From contig CAWERR010000009.1 of assembly GCA_963811585.1 (NCBI GenBank), positions 682,001-746,000 on the forward strand: 64,000 nucleotides of DNA. Reading direction: 5' to 3'. Shown in pieces: positions 53,138 through 63,836 of the stretch. The position numbers were made by a program, and so were the translations under genes. The notes under the pieces were generated by a model. It saw only the letters and a program-made list of their open reading frames with translations, had not been told where the DNA came from and searched no databases. Within the stretch, counting starts at the first letter, position 1; each line of letters begins with the position of its first letter. The stretch is from JACDHG01 sp963811585. Its GTDB lineage: Bacteria; Actinomycetota; Actinomycetes; Propionibacteriales; Nocardioidaceae.

Positions 53138-54475
53138 GCCGCACGACGGTCGAGCGTCCGACGGGCCGCGTCGCCTACGTGCTCAAGGGGTACCCGCGGC
53201 TCTCCGAGATGTTCATCGCCAGCGAGGTCTACCGGGTCGAGCGGCTCGGCGTGCCGCTGCGGCTGTTCGTGCTCAAGGCCGCCGACGAGGAGGTCCACCA
53301 CGACGTCGTACGCGCGTGCAGCGGACGCCCGAGTACCTGCTGGAGACGACGTCGCTGTCCAAGGCCGGCGCTGCTCCGCTGGCTGGCGGCCAACCTCGGC
53401 CTCTTCCTGCCCGCCCTGCTCCGCACCGCGCGGCGCCACCCGGCCGGCCTGGCCCGCGCCGCCGGGCTGGCGCTCGCCCAGGCGGTGCGGGCGCGCCGGC
53501 GCTCCTGGCCGCCACCGCGCAAGATCTACCTCAAGGAGCTGCTGCGCGCGGTCGACCTGGCCGACCGGCTCGACGCGCGCCGGTGACGTGGGCCGGCTGC
53601 ACGCCCACTTCGCGCACGGCACCACCACGGTCACCTGGCTGGCCGTCGACGATCACCGGGCTGCCGTTCTCGTTCACCGGCCACGCCAAGGACATCTACA
53701 CCGACGAGCTGAACCCCGCCGGTCTGCTGCGGCGCAAGATGGACGCCGCGGCGTTCGTCGTCGACCTGCACCGAGGCCAACCGGCGACCACCTGGCGTCG
53801 CTCGGCTCGCCGACGCCCGGTGCACGTCGTCTACCACGGGCTGAGCGCCGACTTCGAGCGGCTCGTCGCGGCGCAGGCGTACGCCGCGCGACCCCGGCCC
53901 GCGTGCGGCTGCTGGCGGTCGGCCGGCTGGTCCGGAAGAAGGGCCTCGACACGTTCGTCGACGCCTGCGCGCTGCTGCGCGGCCGGGCGTGGACTTCGAG
54001 GCCGACATCGCCGGCGAGAGCGGCGACCACGAGCCGGACGTGCGCGCGCGGGTGGCTGCCGACCGGGCTCGGAGGACCGGGTCACCTTCCTCGGGCCCGC
54101 TCACCCAGGCACGCGCTGTTCGAGGAGTACCGCCGCGCCAGCGTCTTCGCCCTCCCCTGCCGGGTGCTCGAGGACGGCGACCGCGACGGCATCCCCAACG
54201 TGCTCGATGGAGGCGATGGCCTGCGGGGTGCCGGTGGTCACCACCGGGGTCTCCGGGCATCCCCGAGCTGGTGCGCGACGGCGAGAACGGCCTGCTCGTC
54301 GAGCCGGACCGACCGGCCGACCTCGCCGACGCCCTGCACCGGCTGGTCAAGGACCCGGGGCTCGCGCAGCAGCTCGCCGAGCGCGGACGGCGCACCGTCG
54401 CCGGAGCGGTTCGACGCCGCGTCGACCGCCGCGCGGATGGCCGCGCTGCTGACCGGCCCGGAGGGCTCCGGATGA
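53130..54475 (+). CDS. GT4-family glycosyltransferase 2 (frameshifted)
   Basis: About 440 residues: VAYVLKGYPRLSEMFIASEVYRVERLGVPLRLFVLK, YLKELLRAVDLADRLD, LHAHFAHGTTTVTWLA and PFSFTGHAKDIYTDE. The C-terminal domain has LAVGRLVRKKGLDTFVDACALLRG and EDGDRDGIPNVLMEAMACGVPVVTTGVSGIPELV. The two GT4 enzymes probably add successive sugars of the repeat unit. The stop overlaps the next start (ATGA). Confidence 0.7.
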
Positions 54476-56337
54476 CCGGCCGGTCGCTGCTCGGCGACAG
54501 CGCCGCGGACGGCATCGACGCGCGCTCGCCGCGTCCGGCCGCGCCAGGTGCTTCTGCGCGATCGAGGCGCAGCACCGCGACCTCCGGGTGGCCGACGACG
54601 CGCTCGCCGGCCGGTTCCGCTACGCCGGCGCCACCCTCGACCTCGGGCCTGCCCCCGGACTGGCGCGCCGACGGGCTCGACGACGACGAGGAGTGGCACA
54701 TCGAGTGGAGCAAGTTCTACTTCGGTCTCGACCTCGCGCACGCCTACGCCGTCACCGGCGACCCCGCCTACCTCGACGCCTGGGAGCAGCTGGTCGAGCA
54801 GCTGGATCGACCAGGTGCCAGCCGACGCCGACCCCACCGACGTCACCGCCCGCCGGCTGCAGAACTGGCTCTACGCCTGGCAGGGGTTCGACCGGGTGCC
54901 CGGCATTCCCGGGGCTCGACGCCAGGGCTGGAGGACCGGCTGCTCGGCAGCATCGACGACCCAGCTCGACCACGTCGCCGCGGACCTCACGCCGGAGCGC
55001 AACCACCGGACGCTCGAGCTGTACGCCCTGCTGGTCGTCTCGCTCGGGCTGCCCGTGCTCGACCCGGACGGCGACTCGCGCGGCACGCGCCTGGGCGGCA
55101 GCTCCAGGACAACCTGCTCACCGACGTGTGGACCGACGGCGTGCACCGCGAGCGGTCGACCCACTACCACCTGATCGCGCTGCGCTCGTTCCTCGGCGCC
55201 CGGGTGAACGTCACCCGCTTCGGCGGTCGAGGTGCCCGCGGCGTACGACGACCGGCTGCGCGCCGCCCTGCGGTTCGCCATGCACGTGCACCGACCCGAC
55301 GGCCAGATCCCCGCGCTGTCCGACAGCGACTCCGGCAGCTACCTCGACCTGCTCGAGCTCGCCGCCGACGTCCTCGACGACGCCCGAGCTGCGCTGCGTC
55401 GCGACCTCGGGACGCGCGCGGGATCCCGCCCGGCCGAGCGGTGCGCGGACTTCCCGGTCGGCGGCTACCACGTGCAGCGCAGCGGCTGGGGCGACCGCGG
55501 CGAGCCGTTCGCGCGACGAGCGGTTCCTGGTCCTCGGCTGCGGCCCGCTCGGCGACGGCGGCCACGGCCACTACGACGCCCTGTCCGTCGAGGCCTACGC
55601 CTACGGGCACCCGCTCGTGGTCGACCCGGGCCGCTACACCTACGCCGAGGGCGAGCCCGAACTGGCGGCACTGGTTCAAGGGCACCGCCGCGCACAACAC
55701 CGTGACCGTCGACGGGCTCGACCAGCAGCCCTACCGGCGCGGCAAGCCGAAGGGCCGCCCAGCTGAGCAGCCGCCTGCTCGACCGGCGGTCGCGTCGACG
55801 GCGTCGAGCTGCTGCACGGGCGAGGTCACGCAGCCCGGCGTACGCCGCGGTGCACCGGCCGGACCGTGCTGTTCGTCGCCGGCGAGTACTGGCTGGTCCT
55901 CGACGCGCTGCGCGCCGACCGACCCGCACGACTACGCGCTGCGCTGGCACCTGGCCGACGACCGCCAGCGCCGAAGTCGCGCTGGACTGACCGGGGCAGC
56001 ACCCGGGTCACGACCGCCGACCTTGCTCCTCGACGTCGCCGGTGCACGAGCGCGTGACCACGGAGCCGGGCTGGGTGTCGACCGAGTACGGCGTGAGGAC
56101 GCCCGCGCCGGTCGTCGTCGGCCTCGCCGCAACGTGCGCCGACGCGCGACCTGCTGACCCTGCTGGCCCCCCGGCGCGACGGCCGCTCACCGCGGCTGCG
56201 ATCGCGCCGACCTGGCGGCGGGAGCGGTTGTCGGTCGAGCTCGCCGACGGCCGCACCGACCGGCTCGCCTGGCGCCCGCCACACCTCGAGGTCGGAGCTG
56301 GCCGCGCGGGCCGCGGCAGCACGGAGGACCGTCGTGA
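54472..56337 (+). CDS. Heparinase II/III or alginate-lyase-like protein (frameshifted)
   Basis: About 620 residues. A helical toroid domain has WHIEWSKFYFGLDLAHAYAVTGD, RRLQNWLYAWQGFDRV and ERNHRTLELYALLVV. A later beta-sandwich region has GDGGHGHYDALSVEAYAYGHPLVVDPGRYTY, FKGTAAHNTVTVDG and VLFVAGEYWLVLDAL. No signal peptide is seen, as in intracellular members of polysaccharide loci. It may trim or modify uronate-containing chains, or act as a sugar-epimerising enzyme. It overlaps both neighbours by 4 bp. Confidence 0.65.
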
Positions 56338-57654
56338 CCAGCCCGGTCCAGCCGGCGTGCCGGCCTGGCTCGCCGACCCGGCGCTGCCCGCGACGCGACG
56401 ACCTGCTCGACGAGGCGCGTCGGCCGCGCGGCTCGAGCAGCTGCTGGCGGCTCGGGGGAACCGCACGGTCGCGCGCTGCACGCGGGTCCGGGCGCGGTAC
56501 CGCCGGGGCGAGAGCCTGCGGGCGACGTACCGCGTCTCCGACGAGGCACGGCAGCCGGCTGGTCAGCGCCCGCATGTTCACCGCGCGCCAAGGCGCCGAC
56601 CAAGTTCGCCCAGGCCCGCGACGCCGCGCCGTCCGCGGTGCGCCGCCGGGCTCGGTGCTGCTCGACGACGCGCTGTCGCACCGTGTTCTGGGTCTTCCCG
56701 CAGGACCGCAAGCTGCGCGGCCTCGACCGAGCTTGTCGACCCGCCGGCGGCCGTGCGCGAGCGTCTTCGGCGAGCCGTGGGCGCGCAGCGAGCTGGTCGC
56801 CTACACCCCGGAGAAGGCGGCCACCGTGCGCTGCACGTCGCGCCTCCGGTGCCACCGTCGGCTTCGCCAAGGTGCAGCTCGGCGACGAGGGGCGGCACAG
56901 CGTCGGCCGTCCTGCGCGCCGCGCGCCGGGGGCTTCCCGCCGACGGCCCGCTGCAACTGCCGGAGCGCGGTCGCGCTACCTGCCGCGAGCCACCAGATGG
57001 CGCTGTTCTCCGCCGGCTCCGGGGATCCCGCTGCACCAGCTGCCCCGGGCGCGGGTCCCCGAGGCGATGGCCGCGCTCGGCGCAGCGCTCGTCGCGTGCT
57101 GCACCGCCAGCCGACCGACGGCTTCCCGCCGTTCACACGGCTCGACGCCGGACCGGCTGGCGCAGCGGCCGGCGAGCTGGTGCGGTCGGCTCGACCGGAC
57201 GCTGGCCGACCTCGTCCACGAGCGCTCGTCGGGCTGCTGCTGGCCGACCCGCCCGCGGCCGGCGCCGCACGGTGCTGCTCCACGGCGACCTGCACCCGAA
57301 GAACGTCCTCGTGCACGACGACGGGATCAGCCTGGTCGACCTCGACCAGGCCGGCGCCGGAGCCGGCCGCGGCCGAGCTCGGCGGCACCCTGGCCCGGCT
57401 GTGGTGCCCGCGGCCCGGCGACGACCATCGACCGCGGGCACCGCCGCCGCCGCCGCCGACGCGCTGCTCGCCTCCTACGCGCCGGCCTCCTCGAGCGCGC
57501 CGAGCTGCGTCTGGTACGCCGCCGCCGCCCTGCTCGTCGAGCGCGCGGCGCGCGCGGTCAGCCGCGTCGACCTGCCGACCCTGGCCGACCTGGAGCGGGT
57601 GCTCACCACGGCGCTGCGCTGGGCCGGGACCGCACGCGGAGGAGCCGCGCATGA
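56334..57654 (+). CDS. APH-like phosphotransferase (frameshifted)
   Basis: About 430 residues. The N-terminal ATP-binding lobe has RTVARCTRVRARYRRGESLRATYRV. The catalytic loop LLHGDLHPKNVLV and metal motif SLVDLDQAGAGP are complete, so it should be an active kinase-fold enzyme. APH-family members phosphorylate sugars or antibiotics. In this operon a sugar-phosphate precursor or glycan modification is the likely role. GTG 56334 overlaps the lyase stop, and the end overlaps the next glycosyltransferase. Confidence 0.65.
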
Positions 57655-58847
57655 CCCGCCCACGGCTGCTGTTCTACTGCCAGCACTCGGTCGGGCTGGG
57701 GCACCTCGTCCGCTCGATGAACCTCGCCGACGGCCTGGCCGGCGGACTTCGACGTCACCCTGCTCAACGGCGGGCCCGTGGCCGGCGGACCTGCCGCAGC
57801 CCGCCGGCGTCGACATCGTGCACCTGCCGGCCCTCGGGCTCGACGCCGAGCTACGCCCTGGTCAGCCGGGACGAGCGGTTCACGGTGGAGCAGGCCGTCG
57901 AGCTGCGCCGGTCGATGATCCAGGAGGTCTTCCACGACACCGCGCCCGACGTCCTGCTCGTCGAGCTCTTCCCGTTCGGCCGCAAGAAGTTCGCGCGCCG
58001 AGCTGCTGCCGCTGCTCGAGGCGGCGCGCGGCCGCGCCGTCCGGCAGCCCGTCGTGGCCTGCAGCCTCCGCGACATCCTCGTCGGCAGCCGGCGCGACCA
58101 GCAGGGCCACGACGACCGGGCGAGCCCGGCTCGCCAACGAGCTACTTCGACGCCGTGCTCGTGCACGCCGACGCGCGGTTCGCCACGCTCGACGAGACCT
58201 TCCACCCGACGGTCCCGCTGCAGCACGCCGGTGCACTACACCGGCTTCGTCCGCGGCCCGCGACGCCGCACCGTCGAGCCGGCGCGCGCGAGCCGCGGGT
58301 GCTGGTGTCGGCCGGCGGCGGGCTGGTCGGGCGCACCCGCTGTTCCGCGCTGCGGTCGAGGCGCAGCCCGCGGCTCCTGCCGAGCTCGGGCTGCGCACGA
58401 TGATCGTCACCGGGCCCGTTCCTGCCCGATGCCGGTGGTCGAGGAGCTGACGCGCGCGCGCCGAGCGGCACCGACGGGCTCGAGGTGGTGCGCTACGTGC
58501 CGGACCTCGCGGCGCGAGATCGCCGCGTCCGCGGTGTCGGTGAGCCAGGTCGGCTACAACACCACGATGGACCTCCTCGGGCTGCGCGACGCCCGCGGTC
58601 GTGGTGCCGTACGGCGAGGGGCGCGAGGACGAGCAGGCCGAGCGCGCGCGACGGCTCGAGCGGCTGGGCGCGCTGCGGGTCTCGACGCCGGACCGGCTCT
58701 CCGCGGACGACGCTCGCGGACGCCGTACGGCGACGCGCTCGACTGGACGCCGCTGGCGGTGCCGCTCGACCTCGACGGGCGCACCCGCACGTCGCGAGCT
58801 GCTCCGGTCGCTGCTGGCCGCCCGCGACATCGGAGGCGGTGCCGTGA
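57651..58847 (+). CDS. MurG-like glycosyltransferase 2 (frameshifted)
   Basis: About 395 residues: RLLFYCQHSVGLGHLVRSMNLADGLAG, VDIVHLPALGLDAE, DVLLVELFPFGRKKFA, REPRVLVSAGGGLVG and the acceptor/donor-site motif SVSQVGYNTTMDLL. It is the same family as the first gene of the operon. ATG 57651 follows GGAGGAGCC. Its end overlaps the deacetylase GTG. Confidence 0.7.
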
Positions 58848-59602
58848 CCGGCTGGCTCGACCCGCTGCGCGCCGCGCTGGACAGGCCGGCGACCGGCCGT
58901 GCCGTTCTTCTTCCGCGACGACGACGCCGGCTGGGACGACGACGGGCTCGAGGCGCTGCTCGACGTGTTCGCAGGCGCCGGCGCCTGCCGCTGGACGTCG
59001 CCGCGATCCCGACGGCGATGACCGCCGCGCACCGTCGAGCTGCTCACCGCGCGCGCGACGCGGGACGCAACGACCTCACCGTGCACCAGCACGGGTCTGC
59101 GCGCACGTCAACCACGAGCCCGAGGGCCGCAAGTGCGAGTTCGGCGCCAGCCGCTCAGCCGAGCAGCAGGCCGAGGACATCGCCCGGGGCCGGGCGCTGC
59201 TGCGCGAGCGTGCTCGGCGACGCTGCCGGCGGTCTTCACGCCGCCGTGGAACCGGTGCGCACCGTGGACCGGCGAGGTGCTGCGCGAGCTCGGCTTCGAC
59301 GTGCTCGTCCCGCGACCGTCGCCGCCGGGGACGCTGCGGCGTCGCCGGCCTGCGGAGCTGCCGGTCACGGTGGACTGGTTCGCCAAGCGCAAGGGGGTCC
59401 CGGTGGACCGCGCCGGGCGCGGGCGAGCTGCTCGCCGGATGCGGCGCGCGGCGACCGGGCCGGTCGGGCGTGATGCTGCACCACGAGGTGATGTCCGCCG
59501 CCGGACCTCGCCGACCTCGGCGCGCTGCTCGCCCTGGTCGCCGGCCACCGCGGCCGCCTCGGTCGGCCACCTCGACGCAGCTGGCGCTGTCAGCCGCAGC
59601 CG
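58844..59602 (+). CDS. Polysaccharide deacetylase-like protein (frameshifted)
   Basis: About 250 residues: VPFFFRDDDAGWDDDGLEALLDVF (metal-binding Asp pair), LTVHQHGSAHVNHEP (His ligands), RSAEQQAEDIARGRALL and FTPPWNRC. The late VDWFAKRKGVP and VMLHHEVM also fit the NodB-like fold. It would remove acetyl groups from amino sugars in the glycan or its precursors. The end is approximate because of indels. It converges on the sugar dehydrogenase gene. Confidence 0.65.
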
Positions 59603-60914
59603 TGACCGCGTCTGCGCTCGGCGTCAGAGGCGGAAGCACGTGCGGCGCCGGGTGCCCGGCGGTGAGGTTGCGGGTGTCGAAGACCCGCCGGCTGTGCCGG
59701 ACGATCATCGCCGGGTCGTAGGCCGAGTGGTCGGTGTGCACGACCACCAGGTCGGCCGCGGCCAGCTCCTCGGCGGTCAGGTCGCCCATCGACGGCCGCC
59801 GCCGCGGTGCCGGGGAGCGCCTGGGCGGCGACGTGCGGGTCGTGCCAGCGCACGATCGCGCCGCGGCTCTCCAGCCGGCTGATCAGGACGGGCGCGGGCG
59901 ACTCGCGCATGTCGCCGAGGTCGCGCTTGTAGGCGACGCCGAGGACCAGGATCCGCGAGCCGGCGACCGGCCTTGCGCGACGTCGTTGAGCAGCGCGGCG
60001 ACCCGCGACGCGACGTACACCGGCATCCGGTCGTTGATCTCGCGCGGCGAGCTCGACGAAGCGGAACGGGTAGCCGAGCCGGCGCACGCGCCAGGAGAGG
60101 TACGACGGGTCGACCGGGATGCAGTGGCCGCCGACGCCGGGGCCCGGGCGTGAACGGCGCGAACCCGAACGGCTTGGTCGACGCGGCGCCGATCGACTCC
60201 CACAGGTCGATGCCGAGCTCCTCGCAGAAGATCGCCATCTCGTTGACCAGCGCGATGTTCACGTGCCGGTAGGTGTTCTCCAGCAGCTTGGCCATCTCGG
60301 CCTCGCGCGGGCCGGACACCCGGTGCACGCTGGTCGATGAACGACGAGTAGAACGCGGCCGCCGCGTCGCCCGCCGCCGCACCGAGCCCGCCGACGACCC
60401 GCGGGGTGTTCTCCAGCGAGTAGATCGGGTTGCCCGGGTCGATGCGCTCGGGGGAGAAGACCAGGTGGTAGTCCTCGGGGGCGGTGAGGCCGGTGGCCTC
60501 GGTCAGCCGCGGCCCGACGCGCTCCTCGGTCGTGCCCGGGTAGGTGGTCGACTCCAGGATCACCATCCCGCCGGGACGGAGGGCTCCGGCCGACCACGTC
60601 GACCGCCGAGTCGACCATGCTCAGGTCGGGGGTCTTCTCCTTCAGCGGCGTCGGGCACGCAGATGACGAACGTGTCGCTGCCGGCGATCGTCCGTCGGGG
60701 TCGTCGGTGAAGGACAGCCGGCCGCTCGCGAGCACCTTCTCCAGCAGGCGGTCCTCGACGTCCTCGACCGGGCTGCGGCCCTCGCCGCAGCCCTGCGACC
60801 CGGCGCGAGTCCGGGTCGAACCCGATGACCCGGTGCCCGGCGCCCGCGGCGGCGCACGCCAGCGGCAGCCCGACGTACCCCAGACCGAGCACGCACACGT
60901 CTCTCGTGCACCAC
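59600..60914 (-). CDS. Nucleotide-sugar dehydrogenase, WecC/UDP-ManNAc-type (frameshifted)
   Basis: About 430 residues: VCVLGLGYVGLPLACAAAGAGHRVIGFD, FVICVPTPLKEKTPDLSMVDSAV, GGMVILESTTYPGTTEERVGPRL, YHLVFSPERIDPGNPIYSLENTPRVVGG, then the conserved late ADLVVVHTDHSAYD. The catalytic region lies in indel-rich sequence. GTG 60914 follows GAGGAGGTGG. This type oxidises UDP-N-acetyl sugars to uronates. Its promoter contains the CTAGGACC element on this strand. Confidence 0.7.
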
Positions 60915-60971
60915 GTCGCCCCACCTCCTCGTCGGCGCGTCTCGTCGAGTGTCGCGAGACGATCGCGGAGC

Positions 60972-60999
60972 CAGCCAGTGCACTTTGGTCCTAGGACCT
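60972..60999 (-). promoter_or_regulatory. CTAGGACC element, site B
   Basis: The perfect palindrome GGTCCTAGGACC (60987-60998) is followed on the minus strand by AAAGTGCACTGG. It points toward the sugar dehydrogenase and is also upstream of the divergent phosphotransferase at 61069. It is the most symmetric of the three sites. Confidence 0.65.
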
Positions 61000-61068
61000 C
61001 GCCCGTGATGCGCCGATGCGGCACCCTGGGTGGCATCGAGGCTCCGCGGACCGTGAGGACGGGAGCGC

Positions 61069-62383
61069 ATGTGGCTTCCGGACCTGGCGGACGCCGCGCG
61101 GGTGACCCGGTGCTCTCCGGTCACGCCGACCGCGCTCGGGCTGCCGGCGACGGTCGCGCGACGTGCGGCTCGTCGACGTCCGGCTCACCCACCCGCACCG
61201 GCCGGAGTCGCCGCTGTGCCGCGGCTGGGCGACGTACGTCGTCGACGCCGCGCGGCTGGGACGCCGGTGCAGCTCTACCTCAAGGGCTTCCCGGACCGCG
61301 CCACCAGCCGAGGCCGCTGGCGGCAGGACCGGACGACCCGGCCGGACGGCCGCAGCCAGCCACCTGGCCGAGGACGACCTCGTCGTGTGGCGGTTCCCCG
61401 AGGACCCGCGGCTCCGGCTGCGCTCCCGGACCTGCTCACGCCCGGCTTGCGCCCGACGTCCTGCCGGCGAGCGGTGGCCGACGCTGCTCGAGCGCGGAGC
61501 GACGACGGCCTGCGCGGCGACGGTGGTGCGCTACCAGCCGGAGGCGAGCGTCGACGCTGCGCCTCGAGGGGAGTCGGGACGGACGGCGCCCGGCCGTCTT
61601 CGCCAAGCACCTCGCCGGCGGCCGGTCGCGCGAGCATGGCCGCGCGGCACGAGGCGCTGTGGGCGCCGACCGGACCGCGGGCCGCCGCTGCGGGTCGCCG
61701 AGCCGCTCGGCCGCCGACCCGGACCGCGGCGTGCTGTGGACCCGTGGGGTGCCGGGCGTGCCGCTGACCGCGGCGGTCGCCGCGGACGACGCTTCCCGAC
61801 GGCGGCCGCGGACGGTCGGCGCGCTGCTCGCCGCCCTGCACGCGCGCCGGTGCCGACCTCACACGACGGTCACCGTCGACGGCCTGCTCGCCGAGATGCG
61901 AAAGAAGGCGGCCAAGCTCGTCGCCGCCCATCCCGCGGTGGCGGCGGTCGCGTCACGGCGCTCGTCGACGCCGCGGTGCCGGCGCGACGCGACGTCGGTC
62001 CGGAGAGCGGCCGTGCACGCTGCACGGCGACTTCCACCTCGACCAGCTCGTCGCCTCCGCCGACGGGCCGGTGCTCGTCGACCTCGACTCGATGGTGAGC
62101 GGGCCTCCCGAGGTCGACCTCGCCGAGTTCCTCGTGGACCTGGCCCTGCGCGGGCTGCCGGACGTCGCGTGACCGAGAGGTCGCTGGCACGCTGCTGTCG
62201 TCGTCGTACGCCGCCGCCGGCGGCCGCCGTCGACCCGGCCCTGCTCGAGGCTGTGCGCGGACGCCGAGTTCGTCAACCGCTGCTACCGGCACCTGCGCCG
62301 GCACACGCCGGGCTGGCAGCACGCGCTGCGAGGCGGAGCTGGCGCCGGCACGCCGACGGTCGTGGAGCCTGCTCGGAGGCTGA
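61069..62383 (+). CDS. APH-like phosphotransferase (frameshifted)
   Basis: About 430 residues from ATG 61069: MWLPDLADAARVTRCSP, RLVDVRLTHPHRPESPLCRGWATYVVDAA, VFAKHLAGG, then the catalytic TLHGDFHLDQLVA and metal motif VLVDLDSMVSGPPEVDLAEFLVDLALRG. It ends FVNRCYRHLRRHTPGWQHAL. Several indels. It is convergent with the next phosphotransferase, 5 bp from its stop. Confidence 0.65.
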
Positions 62384-62387
62384 GCGG

Positions 62388-63620
62388 TCAGTCGAGCGGC
62401 GTCGTCCTCCGGCACCGGCGAGCCGGTCGAGGACCGCGTGGGTCTCCCCGGGCGCGACCCGCCCCTTCATCAGCCGCTTGCCGAGCTCGGCGAGCTGCAG
62501 CAGCGCGAGGTACCAGCGCCAGCGGTCGCGGTCGAAGCGGCTCGCCGGCGCGGGCGGCGTAGGCGTCGAGATAGGTGCGCCGCGCCGTGCTCGGCCTGCG
62601 TCGGCGGACAGGCGCAGCTCGCGCGGCATCGCGGCGTACATCGCGGCGACCTCGGACAGCGGGTCGGCGTAGCGGCTGTCGTCGAAGTCGATGACCGACC
62701 AGCCGCTCTGGTGGCAGAGGATCTGGCCCGGGCAGGAAGTCGCCCTGGCAGAACAGCAGCGGCCCGTCCGCGGGAGCGGTCGCGCGCGCAGCGTCGGCGT
62801 ACACCGCCTCGGCGCGGCCGCGCCGCCGACGGCACGAAGCAGGCCGACCTGCGCCGACGGCCTGCCGCGGCGTCCTGCCAGCCAGTCGGCCGTGGTCCGG
62901 CGCGCGGTCAGCCCCCGGACCGTCGAGCTCCTGCAGCGACCGGTGCAGCGCTCCCGAGCTGCTCCATCGCCGGCGTCAGGTCCAGGCTTGCCGATCGCGG
63001 CGCGCGAGCGGTCTCGCCGGGCAGCTCCTCCAGGTAGAGCACGTGCCGCGGCGGCTCCAGCCGGAGCACCTGCGGCACCCGCGGGCGCGTCCGAGCGCCG
63101 CTTGCTGCGCGGCGAGGTGGACCGCGAGGAAGGCGGTCGTCGCCCGGTTGAGCCCGCTGGTCCGCTTGACCTTGGCGATGACGCCGCGGCGGCAGTCCCG
63201 CGCCGTCGTGCAGCCGGAAGGTCAGCCGCCGCAGCGGGATGTAGCGCAGCACGTCGACGCGCTCGGCGCGACCGCCGAGCGCGCAGCGGCCCGTGGTGCG
63301 TCGTCCAGCCAGGTGAGCGCCGGGTTCGACGGGAACTCGTGGACCCGCGGCGCGTCGAGCGGCGTCGTCGCAGAAGAGCGTGCGCGGCGGAGAAGCCCCA
63401 CGGCGACTCGGGGTCGCGCCGCTGGGTCGACCAGTAGAACCGCTGCAGCTGCAGCTCGCCGGCCGGCGTGCGCGAGTGCGGAGCTCGGCGTGGACCGTGA
63501 CGTCCGCGGCCCAGCGTGGCGGTCGAGCTCCTGGCTGCGACGGCGGGCCGCAGCCGCTCGAGCAAGGGGACGACACGGCGCATCCGGCTCGACGGCCGGG
63601 AAGAAGCCGGTCGGCATCAC
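62388..63620 (-). CDS. APH-like phosphotransferase (frameshifted)
   Basis: About 405 residues. GTG 63620 gives MPTGFFPAVEPDAPCRVVPLLERLRP. The catalytic segment reads FCQGDFLPGQILCHQSGWSVIDFDDSRYADPLSEVAAMYAAM, with GD in place of the usual HGD, followed by the DFD motif. It ends RWYLALLQLAELGKRLMKG. It is divergent from the UDP-glucose dehydrogenase-like gene, with element C between them. The missing His may be real or an indel effect. Confidence 0.6.
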
Positions 63621-63681
63621 GGCGGCATCCCCGCGCCACTGGCTGCGTCATGTCGCGGATCGTACGCGCGCTGGCCGCGGT

Positions 63682-63706
63682 GGTCTAGGACCAACGGACA
63701 ATGGTG
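63682..63706 (+). promoter_or_regulatory. CTAGGACC element, site C
   Basis: GGTCTAGGACC followed by AACGGACAATGGTG, matching sites A and B position by position. It lies about 150 bp before the start of the dehydrogenase gene at 63837. A nearby GGTGAACG occurs twice, at about 63703 and 63731. Confidence 0.65.
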
Positions 63707-63836
63707 AACGGCGATGCGCGCAGAGAAACTGGTGAACGCCTAGACAACTCTGGGTGGGCAGGGTCGGCGCGGACGCGGCGGTCGCTGCTGAACCGTCGAG
63801 CGCCGTGCCTCGTCAGCCATACGAGGGGGAGAGCAC

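Noticed and set aside
48033..63620. Calling the polysaccharide genes pseudogenes
   Set aside because: The indels are spread evenly over every gene and all conserved motifs are kept in order, which fits read error better than decay.
63701..63740. Direct repeat GGTGAACG at about 63703 and 63731
   Set aside because: Two 8-bp copies near each other are not enough for a site. The second is not associated with the CTAGGACC core.
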